Origin: JARRNE01 sp963824085
GTDB lineage: Bacteria; Pseudomonadota; Gammaproteobacteria; Chromatiales; Chromatiaceae
Assembly (NCBI GenBank): GCA_963824085.1
Contig: CAWGNT010000012.1
Location: 13,831 to 77,830, forward strand
Reading direction: 5' to 3'
DNA length: 64,000 nucleotides
In this document: positions 25,169-34,039 of the stretch, in pieces
Layout of the letters: each line of letters starts with the position of its first letter
Position numbering within the stretch: position 1 is the first letter of the stretch
The notes under the pieces: model-generated
Databases searched by the model: none
Seen by the model: only the letters and a program-made list of their open reading frames with translations
Told to the model about the DNA's origin: nothing
Translations under genes and position numbers: made by a program

Positions 25169-27244
25169 CTACTGGAGCTTGGATATGTCGGCGACGCCGA
25201 GAAACAACCCCTCGAGCGATCGAAGAAGGGCGAGCCGGTTGTGGCGAACGCGGTCATTGTCGGTCATGACCATAACGCGGTCGAAGAACGCGTCTACATC
25301 TGGGCGTACAGTCGCTAATGCCCGAAGTACGGCCTCATAGTCTCGAGTCTCGAGTAAAGGGGCCGTTTCGCGCGCCAGCTCCTCCACGCGGGTTGCGAGC
25401 CTGACCTCTTCTTCCGCCTCAAGGTACCTCGGGTCCGCTTGTAGCGGCACGTCCTCTTCGTTCTTGCGCAGAATATTTCGTATCCGCTTGTTCGAGGCAG
25501 CCAAAGCTCCCGCTTCGGGTAGTCGCCGAAAGGCCTCAACCCCCAGGATGCGGCGGCGGACGTCGCTGATGACGGTGATACCCCGCGACAGCACCGCTTC
25601 CACGACGTCCATTCCGATTCCCTGGTCGTGAAAGTAACCCCTCAAGCGCTCCGTGACGTAGTCGAAGACGTCCGCAGCGGCAGCACTCGCATCAATCTTG
25701 GTGCGAAGCTCCCCCGCGGCAAATTCCAGCATCTCGCGTAGATCGAGGTCGAGGGGGGTCTCAATGAGAATGCGTAAGACCCCAATCGAGGCGCGACGAA
25801 GTGCGTAGGGATCTTTCACCCCTGTCGGCCGCTCCCCTATCGCAAAGATTCCTACCAACGTGTCCAGCTTCTCGGCCAGCGACAGAACCCGTCCGCACTC
25901 TGTCGATGGGAGACGATCGCCAGACTGTCGGGGCAGGTATTGCTCCTCCATAGCGGCCGAAACGCAAGGATCCTCGCCGGATCGCTCAGCGTAGTAGCGC
26001 CCCATGATCCCTTGGAGGCTCGGGAGCTCGAAGACCATCCGCGTGACGAGATCGCACTTGGCCAGGTGCGCCGATCGAGCAGCAAGCTCCTCATCAAGGC
26101 CGAGCGTTCCGGCGACATACCGAGCGATTTGGGCGACGCGGGAAGACTTCTCCGCCAAAGTTCCAAGCCGTTCCTGGAACACGACCTGACGCAGCTTCAC
26201 CGCATACGATTCGAACGGTTGGCGCAGGTCCTGGCTCCAGAAAAAGGCCGCGTCGGCGAAGCGAGGCCGAATTACCCTTTCGTTTCCCGCTTGGACCTGG
26301 GCGGGATCACGGCTATCGATATTGCTGATGGTGATGAATCGCGGCAACAAGTTCCCTTCTGAACCGAACACGGAAAAATACTTCTGGTTCTTCTCCATGG
26401 TCTCGATAAGAACCTCTGCTGGAATGTCCAGGTAGCTCTCATCGAACGCACCCATGACGGCGACCGGCCATTCGCAGAGGGCTGTCGTCTCGTCCAGCAG
26501 CGCATCATTCAGACCCGCAGAACCGCCGACGGAGCCCGCCAAGCTCTGGACCTGATCCGCGACCATCTCTCGGCGCTTCGAAAAGCTCGGCTCGACTCTC
26601 CCTTCCTTACGTAGCAGCGTTGCATAGTCACTTGCGCGCTGAATGACGATCGCGGCCGGATGATGGAAGCGGTGGCCTCGCGTCTTGCGTCCGATCTCGA
26701 TTCCGAACAGGCGCCCGTCAAGCACGTCCTCTCCCAACACCACCGCGACCCAGTGAACGGGTCGAACGAACTCGGCCTCTCCATCGCCCCACCGCATTCG
26801 CTTTGCGACCGGCAAGCCGCGCAGGACCTCCTCCAACATCGAGACCACGAGCGCCCGTGCAGACTGTCCGCGTTGGATCTGCCTCGCTAGGAGCCAAGTC
26901 CCTTTCGCCGTCTCTTCGCGAAGAAGGTCCGACACCTCAAGGCCGCAGGAACGTGCAAAACCGACGGCTGCCTTTGTCGGCCGACCCTCGGAGTCGAAGG
27001 CGTTCGAGACTGCCGGTCCCTTACGGACGATCGTCTGATCAGGTTGACGCAAGGCCAGTCGCCTTGTCAGGAGGGCCAGTCGGCGGGGAGTCGCGAAGGG
27101 CTCAATCTCGTCGGACTCCAGGCGGTGCAAACGCAGCTGCTCACTGAACCCGTTTGCGAAGGCGTCTGACAGACCCCGAAGGGACGCCGGCGGTAGCTCC
27201 TCGGTTCCGATCTCAATCAGAAGGTCCAATCTGTGGTCGTCCAT
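25169..27244 (-). CDS. glyS: Glycyl-tRNA synthetase beta subunit
   Basis: 691 residues, the normal length of bacterial GlyS, partner of GlyQ in the alpha2beta2 glycyl-tRNA synthetase. The start LDLLIEIGTEELPPASLRGL is diagnostic. Internal segments FATPRRLALL, KRMRWG, MEKNQKYF and the HD-like region TRMVFELPSLQGIMGRYYA agree. The C-terminal anticodon-binding part ends NRLALLRSLEGLF. It lies 13 nt after glyQ and is followed by the mazG-like gene. Confidence 0.96.
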   Translation of the reverse strand: MDDHRLDLLIEIGTEELPPASLRGLSDAFANGFSEQLRLHRLESDEIEPFATPRRLALLTRRLALRQPDQTIVRKGPAVSNAFDSEGRPTKAAVGFARSCGLEVSDLLREETAKGTWLLARQIQRGQSARALVVSMLEEVLRGLPVAKRMRWGDGEAEFVRPVHWVAVVLGEDVLDGRLFGIEIGRKTRGHRFHHPAAIVIQRASDYATLLRKEGRVEPSFSKRREMVADQVQSLAGSVGGSAGLNDALLDETTALCEWPVAVMGAFDESYLDIPAEVLIETMEKNQKYFSVFGSEGNLLPRFITISNIDSRDPAQVQAGNERVIRPRFADAAFFWSQDLRQPFESYAVKLRQVVFQERLGTLAEKSSRVAQIARYVAGTLGLDEELAARSAHLAKCDLVTRMVFELPSLQGIMGRYYAERSGEDPCVSAAMEEQYLPRQSGDRLPSTECGRVLSLAEKLDTLVGIFAIGERPTGVKDPYALRRASIGVLRILIETPLDLDLREMLEFAAGELRTKIDASAAAADVFDYVTERLRGYFHDQGIGMDVVEAVLSRGITVISDVRRRILGVEAFRRLPEAGALAASNKRIRNILRKNEEDVPLQADPRYLEAEEEVRLATRVEELARETAPLLETRDYEAVLRALATVRPDVDAFFDRVMVMTDNDRVRHNRLALLRSLEGLFLGVADISKLQ

Positions 27245-27257
27245 CGCGTATCCCTGT

Positions 27258-28166
27258 CTATCGGCTAAGCATCGGGAAGCCGAGGGCCTCTCGCCGGCTA
27301 AAGTACGCTTGGGCTACGTCGCGGGCCAGTGCGCGCACCCTCAAGATATAGCGTTGCCGTTCTGTTACCGAGATGGCGCTCCGCGCGTCGAGCAGATTGA
27401 AGGTGTGGGATGCCTTGAGGACCTGCTCATACGCAGGAAGCGGCAGATCCAGCCCGATCAGCTTATGGCTTTCACGCTCGCAAACATCAAACTGATGAAA
27501 CAAAGCGTCGGTATCGGCATGCTCGAAGTTGTATGCGGACTGTTCGACCTCGTTCTGGTGGAAGACGTCGCCGTACGTAATCTCCTGAGCGCCGCTGTGC
27601 GTCCACACCAGGTCGAACACGCTTTCCACGCCTTGGAGATACATGGCAATCCGTTCCATCCCGTAGGTGATTTCTCCGGTAACCGGCCGGCAATCCAATC
27701 CACCGACCTGCTGAAAGTAGGTGAATTGAGTGACCTCCATTCCGTTGAGCCAGATCTCCCATCCAAGCCCCCAAGCGCCCAGCGTCGGCGACTCCCAATT
27801 GTCCTCCACGAAGCGAATATCGTGGACAAGCGGATCAATCCCGAGTGCGCGCAGGGAATCCAGGTAGATCTCCTGGATCTCCAGGGGTGAGGGCTTGAGC
27901 ACTACCTGGAATTGATAGTAATGCTGCAGGCGGTTCGGGTTCTCGCCGTAGCGCCCGTCGGTAGGTCGCCGCGATGGTTGTACATAGGCGCTTTTCCAAG
28001 GCTCTGGCCCGATGGAACGCAAGAAGGTGGCCGGGTGGAAGGTACCCGCTCCCACCTCCATGTCGTAAGGCTGCAGGATGATGCAGCCGCGTTCGGCCCA
28101 AAATCGCTGAAGTGCGAACATGAGCCCCTGAAAAGTGCTGATATCCTCGTTTTCCCAGACCAACAC
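27258..28166 (-). CDS. glyQ: Glycyl-tRNA synthetase alpha subunit
   Basis: 302 residues from GTG at 28166, preceded by GGGGGCGC and giving the family N-terminus DISTFQGLMFALQRFWAERG. The frame stays open to 28316, but that extension runs into repeat A1. Class II synthetase features: ILQPYDMEVGAGTFHP, YVQPSRRPTDGRYGENPNR and GWEIWLNGMEVTQFTYFQQ. It heads the operon with glyS. A possible -10 TATACT lies about 55 nt upstream. Confidence 0.96.
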   Translation of the reverse strand: MLVWENEDISTFQGLMFALQRFWAERGCIILQPYDMEVGAGTFHPATFLRSIGPEPWKSAYVQPSRRPTDGRYGENPNRLQHYYQFQVVLKPSPLEIQEIYLDSLRALGIDPLVHDIRFVEDNWESPTLGAWGLGWEIWLNGMEVTQFTYFQQVGGLDCRPVTGEITYGMERIAMYLQGVESVFDLVWTHSGAQEITYGDVFHQNEVEQSAYNFEHADTDALFHQFDVCERESHKLIGLDLPLPAYEQVLKASHTFNLLDARSAISVTERQRYILRVRALARDVAQAYFSRREALGFPMLSR

Positions 28167-28276
28167 GCGCCCCCAAGCAGCCCGCCGCGAACAAAGAGCG
28201 AAAGTATATCCGCTCGCCTTGCGCCTGTACCATTGATCGGAGGTTATACATTTTGCACTTGGGTCTTTCGTTTTTC

Positions 28277-28377
28277 GGGGCCGGGTTACACCCGCCGAGG
28301 GACGCCGTGAATACATCCATGTAGGCTTGACGGCAGCCTCCCTGCTGCCGACACCCCCGACGGGTGCAACCCGGCCC
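28277..28377. repeat. Palindromic repeat family A, copy 1
   Basis: About 100 bp with outer arms GGGCCGGGTTACACCCG and CGGGTGCAACCCGGCCC (one mismatch), a conserved middle GACGCCGTGAATACATCC, GTAGGCTTGACGGCAGCC, and an inner stem GGCAGCCTCCCTGCTGCC. The flank ACTTGGGTCTTTCG is also shared with copy 4. It lies between the divergent glyQ and the cation efflux gene. Confidence 0.85.
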
Positions 28378-28783
28378 TTAGGCTGAGAACCGAAAAAACC
28401 ATGTGGGGCGTCTATAATCGCGCTCCCCCAGGAGATACACGGAAAGCGCGACGGTTTGCTGCTGTCTCTTCGGTCGGCCCTGTCGCTTATAATCTCAGTC
28501 CACCCCGGACGTCAGACTGCCTAGCGGAACCTGGACCGAAGTGGACGCGGCAGGGGTGGTGCGTTGCTGCACTTATCCGTGAGTCGTTGTTGGTTGAGGA
28601 TGTCGTCTTGCCTAGTGGCAGCTGCAGCTTCGCGGCCAGGAGCACACTCACTCCAGGCCCCTACGAGGGGCATTGCTCGGAACCGCTGGGAGTGCCGCGT
28701 TGCCCCAAAGCTCGCGCCCCGGTGTCGCCTTATTCACACACCTGCCTTCGCCCTGGTGTCCGCTTTGTCGGGAGGCCTCGGTC
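28378..28783. other. Upstream region of the cation efflux gene
   Basis: About 400 bp without a supported gene. Two TATAAT hexamers (28413-28418 and 28488-28493) could be -10 boxes for the rightward gene, but neither has a good -35. The GC-rich sequence after 28495 could be structured RNA; I compared it by eye with 6S, RNase P and tmRNA landmarks and saw no match. Confidence 0.35.
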
Positions 28784-29932
28784 GTGAACAGACAGTCCAG
28801 TCAGGAACGTGGCGATGCCATCTCGCGGACGGCCACCGTCGGCGGCATCTGGAACCTGGTCTTGTCCGTGGTAAAGGTTGCTGCGGGTTTGCTCTGGCAC
28901 TCGCAGTCCCTGGTGGCCGACGGTATACACTCGTTTTCCGACCTGTTGTCGGACGTTCTGGTGTGGTTTGCGGGACGGCACGCCAACCAGGCCCCCGACC
29001 GGGAGCACCCCTACGGGCACGGGCGTTTCGAAACCGTCGCAACCCTTGCCCTCGGGGCCTTCCTGATGCTGGTCGGCGTCGGCATTGCATGGGACGCCGC
29101 TGCACGCCTATTTTCTCCCGACAGGCTCCTGCATCCTGAGCCGCCGACCCTCCTCGTTGCCGTCCTGTCGATCGCAGTAAAGGAGTGGTTGTATTGGTGG
29201 ACACTGCGCTATGCGCGTCGCGTGCGTTCGAATATGCTACGCGCCAACGCCTGGCATCACCGGTCGGACGCGGTCTCTTCGATCGTCGTCCTGATTGGTC
29301 TGGCAGGAACCCTTGCGGGCCTCCCATACCTTGACGCCCTTGCGGCGATCCTGGTAGCAGCCATGATCGCCAAGATCGCGTGGGACCTTGGGTGGGAGGC
29401 CGTGCGGGAGCTGGTGGATACGGCGCTCGAGGCTACCCGAGTCAACGAGATAAAGGAGACCATCCGCTCGGTTGGCGGTGTGCGAGACATTCACATGCTG
29501 CGAACAAGACGGCACGGCGGTTTTGCTGCCGTAGACGTCCATGTCCTCGTGGATCCGCGCGTGAGTGTTTCCGAGGGACACATGATCAGTCTGTTGGTGG
29601 AGGAGCGGCTCAAGCAACGCATCGACGAGGTTGCGGACGTTACCGTGCACATCGATCCAGAGGACGACCAACAAGCGCCTCCCTGCGCCGGATTGCCGTT
29701 GCGGACCGCGGCGCTTGCGCGCCTCGCGCAGCTGTGGCAGGGAGAGATCGCGGGACGGCAACCCGAGCGTACCGTACTCCATTACTTGAATGGGCGCATC
29801 GACGTGGAAGTGTATTTTCCCTTGGACATGTGCGGTGGCGACGCCCGGCGCGCCGAGGGGTTTGTGTCGAGGCTTCGTTCTGCCGCTCGCGCGGACCCAG
29901 CCTTCAATCATGTCTCGGTTTATTTCGGTTAG
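28784..29932 (+). CDS. Cation diffusion facilitator family transporter
   Basis: 382 residues from GTG at 28784 behind a GGAGG ribosome binding site. Six transmembrane segments with the metal-site pairs of zinc-type CDF proteins: HSFSD in helix 2 and HHRSD in helix 5 (both HxxxD). The cytosolic C-terminal ferredoxin-like domain (about 215-295, GGVRDIHMLRTRRHGG) is followed by a further domain of about 90 residues (RTVLHYLNGRIDVEVYF), longer than a minimal CDF. It likely exports Zn2+, Fe2+ or similar by proton antiport; the metal cannot be fixed from sequence. Confidence 0.88.
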   Translation: MNRQSSQERGDAISRTATVGGIWNLVLSVVKVAAGLLWHSQSLVADGIHSFSDLLSDVLVWFAGRHANQAPDREHPYGHGRFETVATLALGAFLMLVGVGIAWDAAARLFSPDRLLHPEPPTLLVAVLSIAVKEWLYWWTLRYARRVRSNMLRANAWHHRSDAVSSIVVLIGLAGTLAGLPYLDALAAILVAAMIAKIAWDLGWEAVRELVDTALEATRVNEIKETIRSVGGVRDIHMLRTRRHGGFAAVDVHVLVDPRVSVSEGHMISLLVEERLKQRIDEVADVTVHIDPEDDQQAPPCAGLPLRTAALARLAQLWQGEIAGRQPERTVLHYLNGRIDVEVYFPLDMCGGDARRAEGFVSRLRSAARADPAFNHVSVYFG

Positions 29933-29964
29933 CTCGCCCTCGGAATGTGCGAAATTTCCGCCTA

Positions 29965-29981
29965 TGCACCATAGAAGTGCG
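29965..29981 (+). promoter_or_regulatory. Putative NtrC-binding site upstream of glnA
   Basis: TGCACCATAGAAGTGCG contains GCAC-N7-GTGC, the dyad spacing of NtrC enhancer sites (consensus TGCACY-N5-RGTGCA). It lies about 190 bp upstream of the sigma-54-like promoter. ntrB and ntrC are encoded 3 kb downstream. Confidence 0.5.
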
Positions 29982-30165
29982 TCACACCGCTTCGATCAGG
30001 TGCCCGCGTGCTCTGCGCAGGCGATGCATTGGTGGGTTATGGGCCGAAGAAAACCGGCCGGCTACTCCGGATCGCCTGCGCTACATGGTGATTTCAGGGC
30101 TATTTCCGATCCGCTTTACGAGGAGCCAGACCCTTGGGGATCCAATGCTGGCGCTTGGCGGATTG

Positions 30166-30181
30166 TGGCACATTGAGTGCT
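30166..30181 (+). promoter_or_regulatory. Putative sigma-54 promoter of glnA
   Basis: TGGCACATTGAGTGCT has the -24 TGGCAC and a -12 GC separated so that GG-N10-GC holds, the required sigma-54 spacing; the -12 element deviates from TTGCA by its first base. It would give a leader of about 210 nt before glnA, longer than in E. coli. Confidence 0.6.
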
Positions 30182-30405
30182 AATCACTTCGGAGCGTCCG
30201 CTTATGAGACCGTCGAACGCCCCGATTTCTCGCCGCACGTCCTCTCGACTCTACCGCACTGCCAACAGATGGGGTGTCCGCCCTGTGGGTGGGACTTTCA
30301 CCTAGTTGTAGTCCGAATGGGTATCCAGACAACCACGGCAGTGCTCGCAGCGCCTCACTGGATACCACCGCCTATTGACAAGAAGCAACTCTCGGAGACC
30401 AAAAG

Positions 30406-31812
30406 ATGTCCTCTAATGTCCTGAAGACGATTAAAGAAAAGGAAGTGAAGTTTGTGGATCTTCGCTTCACCGACACCCGCGGCAAGGAGCAACATGTGTC
30501 GATGCCGGCCGGCATCATAGACGACGATTTCTTCACGGAAGGTAAGATGTTCGACGGCTCATCCATCGCTGGGTGGAGGGGCATTCAGGACTCCGACATG
30601 GTGCTGATGCCAGAGGCCGAGTCCGCAATCATGGACCCGTTCGCAGACGAGAATACCCTGATCATTCGTTGCGACATCCTCGAGCCGACAACCATGCAGG
30701 GCTATGAGCGCGATCCGCGCTCCTTGGCGAAGCGGGCGGAAGCCTACCTCAAGTCTACCGGCATCGCGGACACGGCCTATTTTGGCCCGGAGCCGGAATT
30801 TTTCGTGTTCGACGATGTGCGCTGGGGCGCCGACATCAGCGGGGCCTTCTATAAGGTGGATTCGGACGAAGCCCAATGGAATTCCGAGCGCGTGTTCGAG
30901 GACGGAAACATGGGGCACCGTCCCGGACTCAAGGGCGGTTACTTCCCCGTGCCTCCGGTTGACTCCCTGAACGATTTGCGCGCCGCCATGTGCCTAGCCA
31001 TGGAAGAGATGGGAGTAATGTGCGAGGTCCACCATCACGAGGTGGCGACCGCCGGTCAGTGCGAAATCGGGACCAAATTTGACACGCTGGTCCGGCGTGC
31101 TGACATGAACCAGATCATGAAGTACTGCATCTGGAACGTTGCCCATGCGTATGGCAAGACGGTCACCTTTATGCCGAAGCCTCTGGTCGGCGACAACGGT
31201 AACGGGATGCACGTGCATCAGTCGCTTGCCAAGGACGGCCAGAACGTTTTTACCGGGGACAAGTACGGTGGCCTCTCCGAGGCAGCGCTGTATTACATTG
31301 GCGGGATCATCAAGCACGCACGTGCGCTTAATGCCCTCACGAACGCGACGACCAACTCTTACAAGCGGTTGGTGCCCGGGTTCGAGGCCCCGACACTACT
31401 GGCCTACTCGGCCCGCAACCGCTCCGCTTCCATCCGCATTCCTCACGTGCAGAGCCCCAAGGCACGCCGCATTGAGGTGCGATTCCCCGATTCCGCCGGA
31501 AACCCGTACCTCGCCTATGCAGCCATGATGCTGGCAGGCGTGGACGGTATTCTGAACAAGATTCATCCCGGCGATCCGATGGACAAGGACCTCTACGACC
31601 TCCCGCCGGAAGAGGAGAAGCTGATCCCCACCGTCTGTTTCGCTTTGGATCAGGCCCTCGACGAGCTGGACAAGGACCGCGAGTTCCTTACTGCCGGCGG
31701 CGTCTTCAGCAACGACCTTATCGACAGCTACATCGCGCTGAAGATGGACGAGGTAACGAGGATGCGCATGACCACCCACCCGGTGGAATTCGACATGTAC
31801 TACAGCCTGTAG
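30406..31812 (+). CDS. glnA: Glutamine synthetase type I
   Basis: 468 residues, the length of enterobacterial GlnA; it makes glutamine from glutamate, ammonia and ATP as a dodecamer. Signatures: FDGSSIAGWRGI, GPEPEFFVFD, HHHEVATAGQCEIG, the ATP region KPLVGDNGNGMHVHQS and NRSASIRIPH. The adenylylation tyrosine falls at residue 397 (KDLYDLPPEE), the same number as in E. coli, so GlnE control is expected. The NtrC/sigma-54 elements upstream predict induction under nitrogen limitation. A terminator follows directly. Confidence 0.98.
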   Translation: MSSNVLKTIKEKEVKFVDLRFTDTRGKEQHVSMPAGIIDDDFFTEGKMFDGSSIAGWRGIQDSDMVLMPEAESAIMDPFADENTLIIRCDILEPTTMQGYERDPRSLAKRAEAYLKSTGIADTAYFGPEPEFFVFDDVRWGADISGAFYKVDSDEAQWNSERVFEDGNMGHRPGLKGGYFPVPPVDSLNDLRAAMCLAMEEMGVMCEVHHHEVATAGQCEIGTKFDTLVRRADMNQIMKYCIWNVAHAYGKTVTFMPKPLVGDNGNGMHVHQSLAKDGQNVFTGDKYGGLSEAALYYIGGIIKHARALNALTNATTNSYKRLVPGFEAPTLLAYSARNRSASIRIPHVQSPKARRIEVRFPDSAGNPYLAYAAMMLAGVDGILNKIHPGDPMDKDLYDLPPEEEKLIPTVCFALDQALDELDKDREFLTAGGVFSNDLIDSYIALKMDEVTRMRMTTHPVEFDMYYSL

Positions 31813-31845
31813 CCGTCTCTATCCGCCGAAATTGCGACGCAGTAG

Positions 31846-31870
31846 ACGCCCCGCAAGGGGCGTTTCTGTT
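31846..31870 (+). terminator. Rho-independent terminator after glnA
   Basis: Perfect 7-bp stem ACGCCCC / GGGGCGT with loop GCAA at 31846-31863, followed by TTTCTGTT. It lies 34 nt after the glnA stop and separates glnA from the DUF4124-ntrBC genes. Confidence 0.8.
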
Positions 31871-31903
31871 GAGGGCGGGTGTTGACTGCTCTATCCTAGC
31901 GAC

Positions 31904-32413
31904 ATGCGCTTCCTGTCCCTCTGTCTGTTGCTCTCCATTCCCTCCTGGGGCGGTGCGGACGTCTTCAAGTGGACCGACGACCACGGACGAGCGCAGTATT
32001 CTGATCGCCCCGTTGCCGGCGCGGAGCATGTGCCCGTAAAGATGGGGAGTGAGTCACCGCCGCCGAAGTCTAGCAACGGGGCGGCGCCCGCCACAACGGA
32101 TCTCGGTCCCTATGAGTCATTCGAGATCGTCCGTCCTCAGGCGAATGAGACCCTGCGCAGCGCCACCGGCGAGGTTCCCATTAGCCTCATCGTGGATCCC
32201 GCGATTGCCCAGGATCACCACCTGCGACTCCTATTGGATGGGCAGCCAGTGCCTGGAGACGCACAAGGCACGCAGATCGCGCTGAAGGGGCTCTCGTTGG
32301 GGACCCATCGGATCCAGGCCGCCATATTCGACGGCGAGGGGAACAGGATCGCCACCACTGCGCCCGTCGATTTCCATCTCCGTACACCGCTGCCGGAATC
32401 CGCTCTGAGATAG
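31904..32413 (+). CDS. DUF4124 domain-containing exported protein
   Basis: 169 residues. A signal peptide (MRFLSLCLLLSIPSWGGA) is followed by the DUF4124 motif VFKWTDDHGRAQYSDRP (residues 20-36), then a linker and a beta-rich domain (about 70-165, FEIVRPQANETLRSATGEV). Predicted periplasmic; the function of DUF4124 is unknown. A gene of this type often lies between glnA and ntrB in gammaproteobacteria. Confidence 0.82.
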   Translation: MRFLSLCLLLSIPSWGGADVFKWTDDHGRAQYSDRPVAGAEHVPVKMGSESPPPKSSNGAAPATTDLGPYESFEIVRPQANETLRSATGEVPISLIVDPAIAQDHHLRLLLDGQPVPGDAQGTQIALKGLSLGTHRIQAAIFDGEGNRIATTAPVDFHLRTPLPESALR

Positions 32414-32609
32414 CACCTCTCGTTGGTCGAGACCAGCGGCCGCACCCCCCTCGTCGTCTCTTCCGTACCTTCCTTCTGTTGCGAGCAAGGACCCGTCGGG
32501 AGCGGGGAAGGATTACCCGGCCATGCCCCATTCTGGTGCATCAGCAGTCATTCGTCCGACTTGCACGCGGTGTCTAACTACCGTTTCGATTTGGGATTAT
32601 CGCTTTCTT

Positions 32610-32709
32610 GGGGGGGCGTTCCGGTCGAGGGACGCCGTGGATACGTGCAGGTGGGCTTGACGGCAGCCTCCGTATTGCCGATGCCCCCGGCGGGAGCGGC
32701 CCGACCGCT
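32610..32709. repeat. Palindromic repeat family A, copy 2
   Basis: A diverged copy inside the 550-bp spacer 32414-32965 between the DUF4124 gene and ntrB. The diagnostic GGGACGCCGTGGATACGT and GGGCTTGACGGCAGCCTCC are kept; the outer arms are eroded. No gene was found in the rest of the spacer. Confidence 0.75.
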
Positions 32710-32965
32710 CTCGTCCAGAAATGAAAATGCCGAGCGAGCTCGGTATAGCGGTTTTGGCAAGCGTCTCCCCGCTACGCGGTTTGTGGCGTGAGTCTTGCTT
32801 AAACGCTATCGGACGTCCTCTTCCACCAGGGTGCGGCCACGGGCCGTTCACCGGTGGGCCGGGACTTGTCCGTCTCCACCGAGCCGAGCATCGGCAGGAA
32901 CCGGTTGGCGATGCGCTTGCCGAGTCCCGTCGAAGGAACGTTCATCCAGTCACGGAACCCACACG

Positions 32966-34039
32966 ATGACGCAGAGCCCGAGGAAGATCGGCCTCGAGAA
33001 GTTGATGTTGGACAACCTGAACACGGCAGTTCTGCTATTCGACGATGAGTTGCGTCTGACCTACATCAACCCCGCGGGAGAGATTCTCTTGGCCGTGAGC
33101 TCGCGGCATGTGCTCGGCTACAAGGCCGAAGACCTGGTCCCGTGCCCCGATCTCCACAAGCGGCTGCGAGAGGCACTGACGACTCGCCATCCATTCACCG
33201 AGCGGGAGGTAAACCTCGCCTTTCCAGACGGGCGCACCATTACAGTAAACTGCACCGTGCTGCCTCTGCACCATTTTGAGGCGCCACCGGAAATGCTGAT
33301 GGAGGTGCACCAGGTCGATCGTCAGTTGCGTATCACGCGGGAAGAACAGCTGATTTCCCAGCACCAAGCGACGCAGGCACTCTTGCGGGGACTCGCGCAT
33401 GAAATCAAGAACCCCCTGGGAGGTCTGCGCGGCGCCGCGCAGCTCCTCGAGCAGGAGCTGCCCGACAAGGCCCTACGCGACTATACCCGGATCATCATCC
33501 ACGAGGCAGATCGTCTGCAGTCGCTGATGGACCGTATGCTCGGACCGAACCGTATCCCCAACGAGCAGACCGTCAACATTCATCACGCGCTGGAGCACGT
33601 CCGCGGATTGGTCCTAGCGGAATCGCCGCGCGGACCGACGATTGTCCGAGACTACGATCCGAGCATTCCGGAGCTCAAGGCCGATCCGGACCGCCTTATC
33701 CAGGCCTTGCTGAATATCGTGAGGAACGCGGTCGCTGCCGCAGGTCAATCCGGTGAGATCACGCTTCGTACGCGCGTTCTGCGCCAGTTCACGATCGGTG
33801 CGCACCGCCATCGGCTCGTCCTGCGGGTAGAAATCGAGGACAACGGACTCGGGATCCCACCGGAGCTAAAGGATCGCATCTTCTTCCCAATGGTGTCCGG
33901 GCAGCCTGGCGGCACCGGGCTCGGCTTGCCGATTGCGCAAGAGCTGATCAATCAGCATGGCGGTTTGATCGAATGCGAGAGTCGGCCCGGCAAGACCCAG
34001 TTTTTCGTATACCTCCCACTGGAGGTGGCACATGAATAG
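32966..34039 (+). CDS. ntrB: Nitrogen regulation sensor histidine kinase NtrB (GlnL)
   Basis: 357 residues from ATG at 32966. An N-terminal PAS domain (about 13-120, LDNLNTAVLLFDDELRLTYI) is followed by the phospho-acceptor H box with His145 in AHEIKNPLGG, and the GHKL ATPase with NIVRNAVAAA (N box), EDNGLGIP (G1) and GGTGLGLPIA (G2). No membrane segment, as expected for the cytosolic kinase controlled by PII. It phosphorylates NtrC, whose gene overlaps its 3' end by 8 nt. Confidence 0.96.
   Translation: MTQSPRKIGLEKLMLDNLNTAVLLFDDELRLTYINPAGEILLAVSSRHVLGYKAEDLVPCPDLHKRLREALTTRHPFTEREVNLAFPDGRTITVNCTVLPLHHFEAPPEMLMEVHQVDRQLRITREEQLISQHQATQALLRGLAHEIKNPLGGLRGAAQLLEQELPDKALRDYTRIIIHEADRLQSLMDRMLGPNRIPNEQTVNIHHALEHVRGLVLAESPRGPTIVRDYDPSIPELKADPDRLIQALLNIVRNAVAAAGQSGEITLRTRVLRQFTIGAHRHRLVLRVEIEDNGLGIPPELKDRIFFPMVSGQPGGTGLGLPIAQELINQHGGLIECESRPGKTQFFVYLPLEVAHE

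Noticed and set aside
28495..28783. GC-rich stretch after a TATAAT box considered as 6S RNA, RNase P RNA or tmRNA
   Set aside because: None of the conserved landmark sequences of these RNAs could be found by eye.
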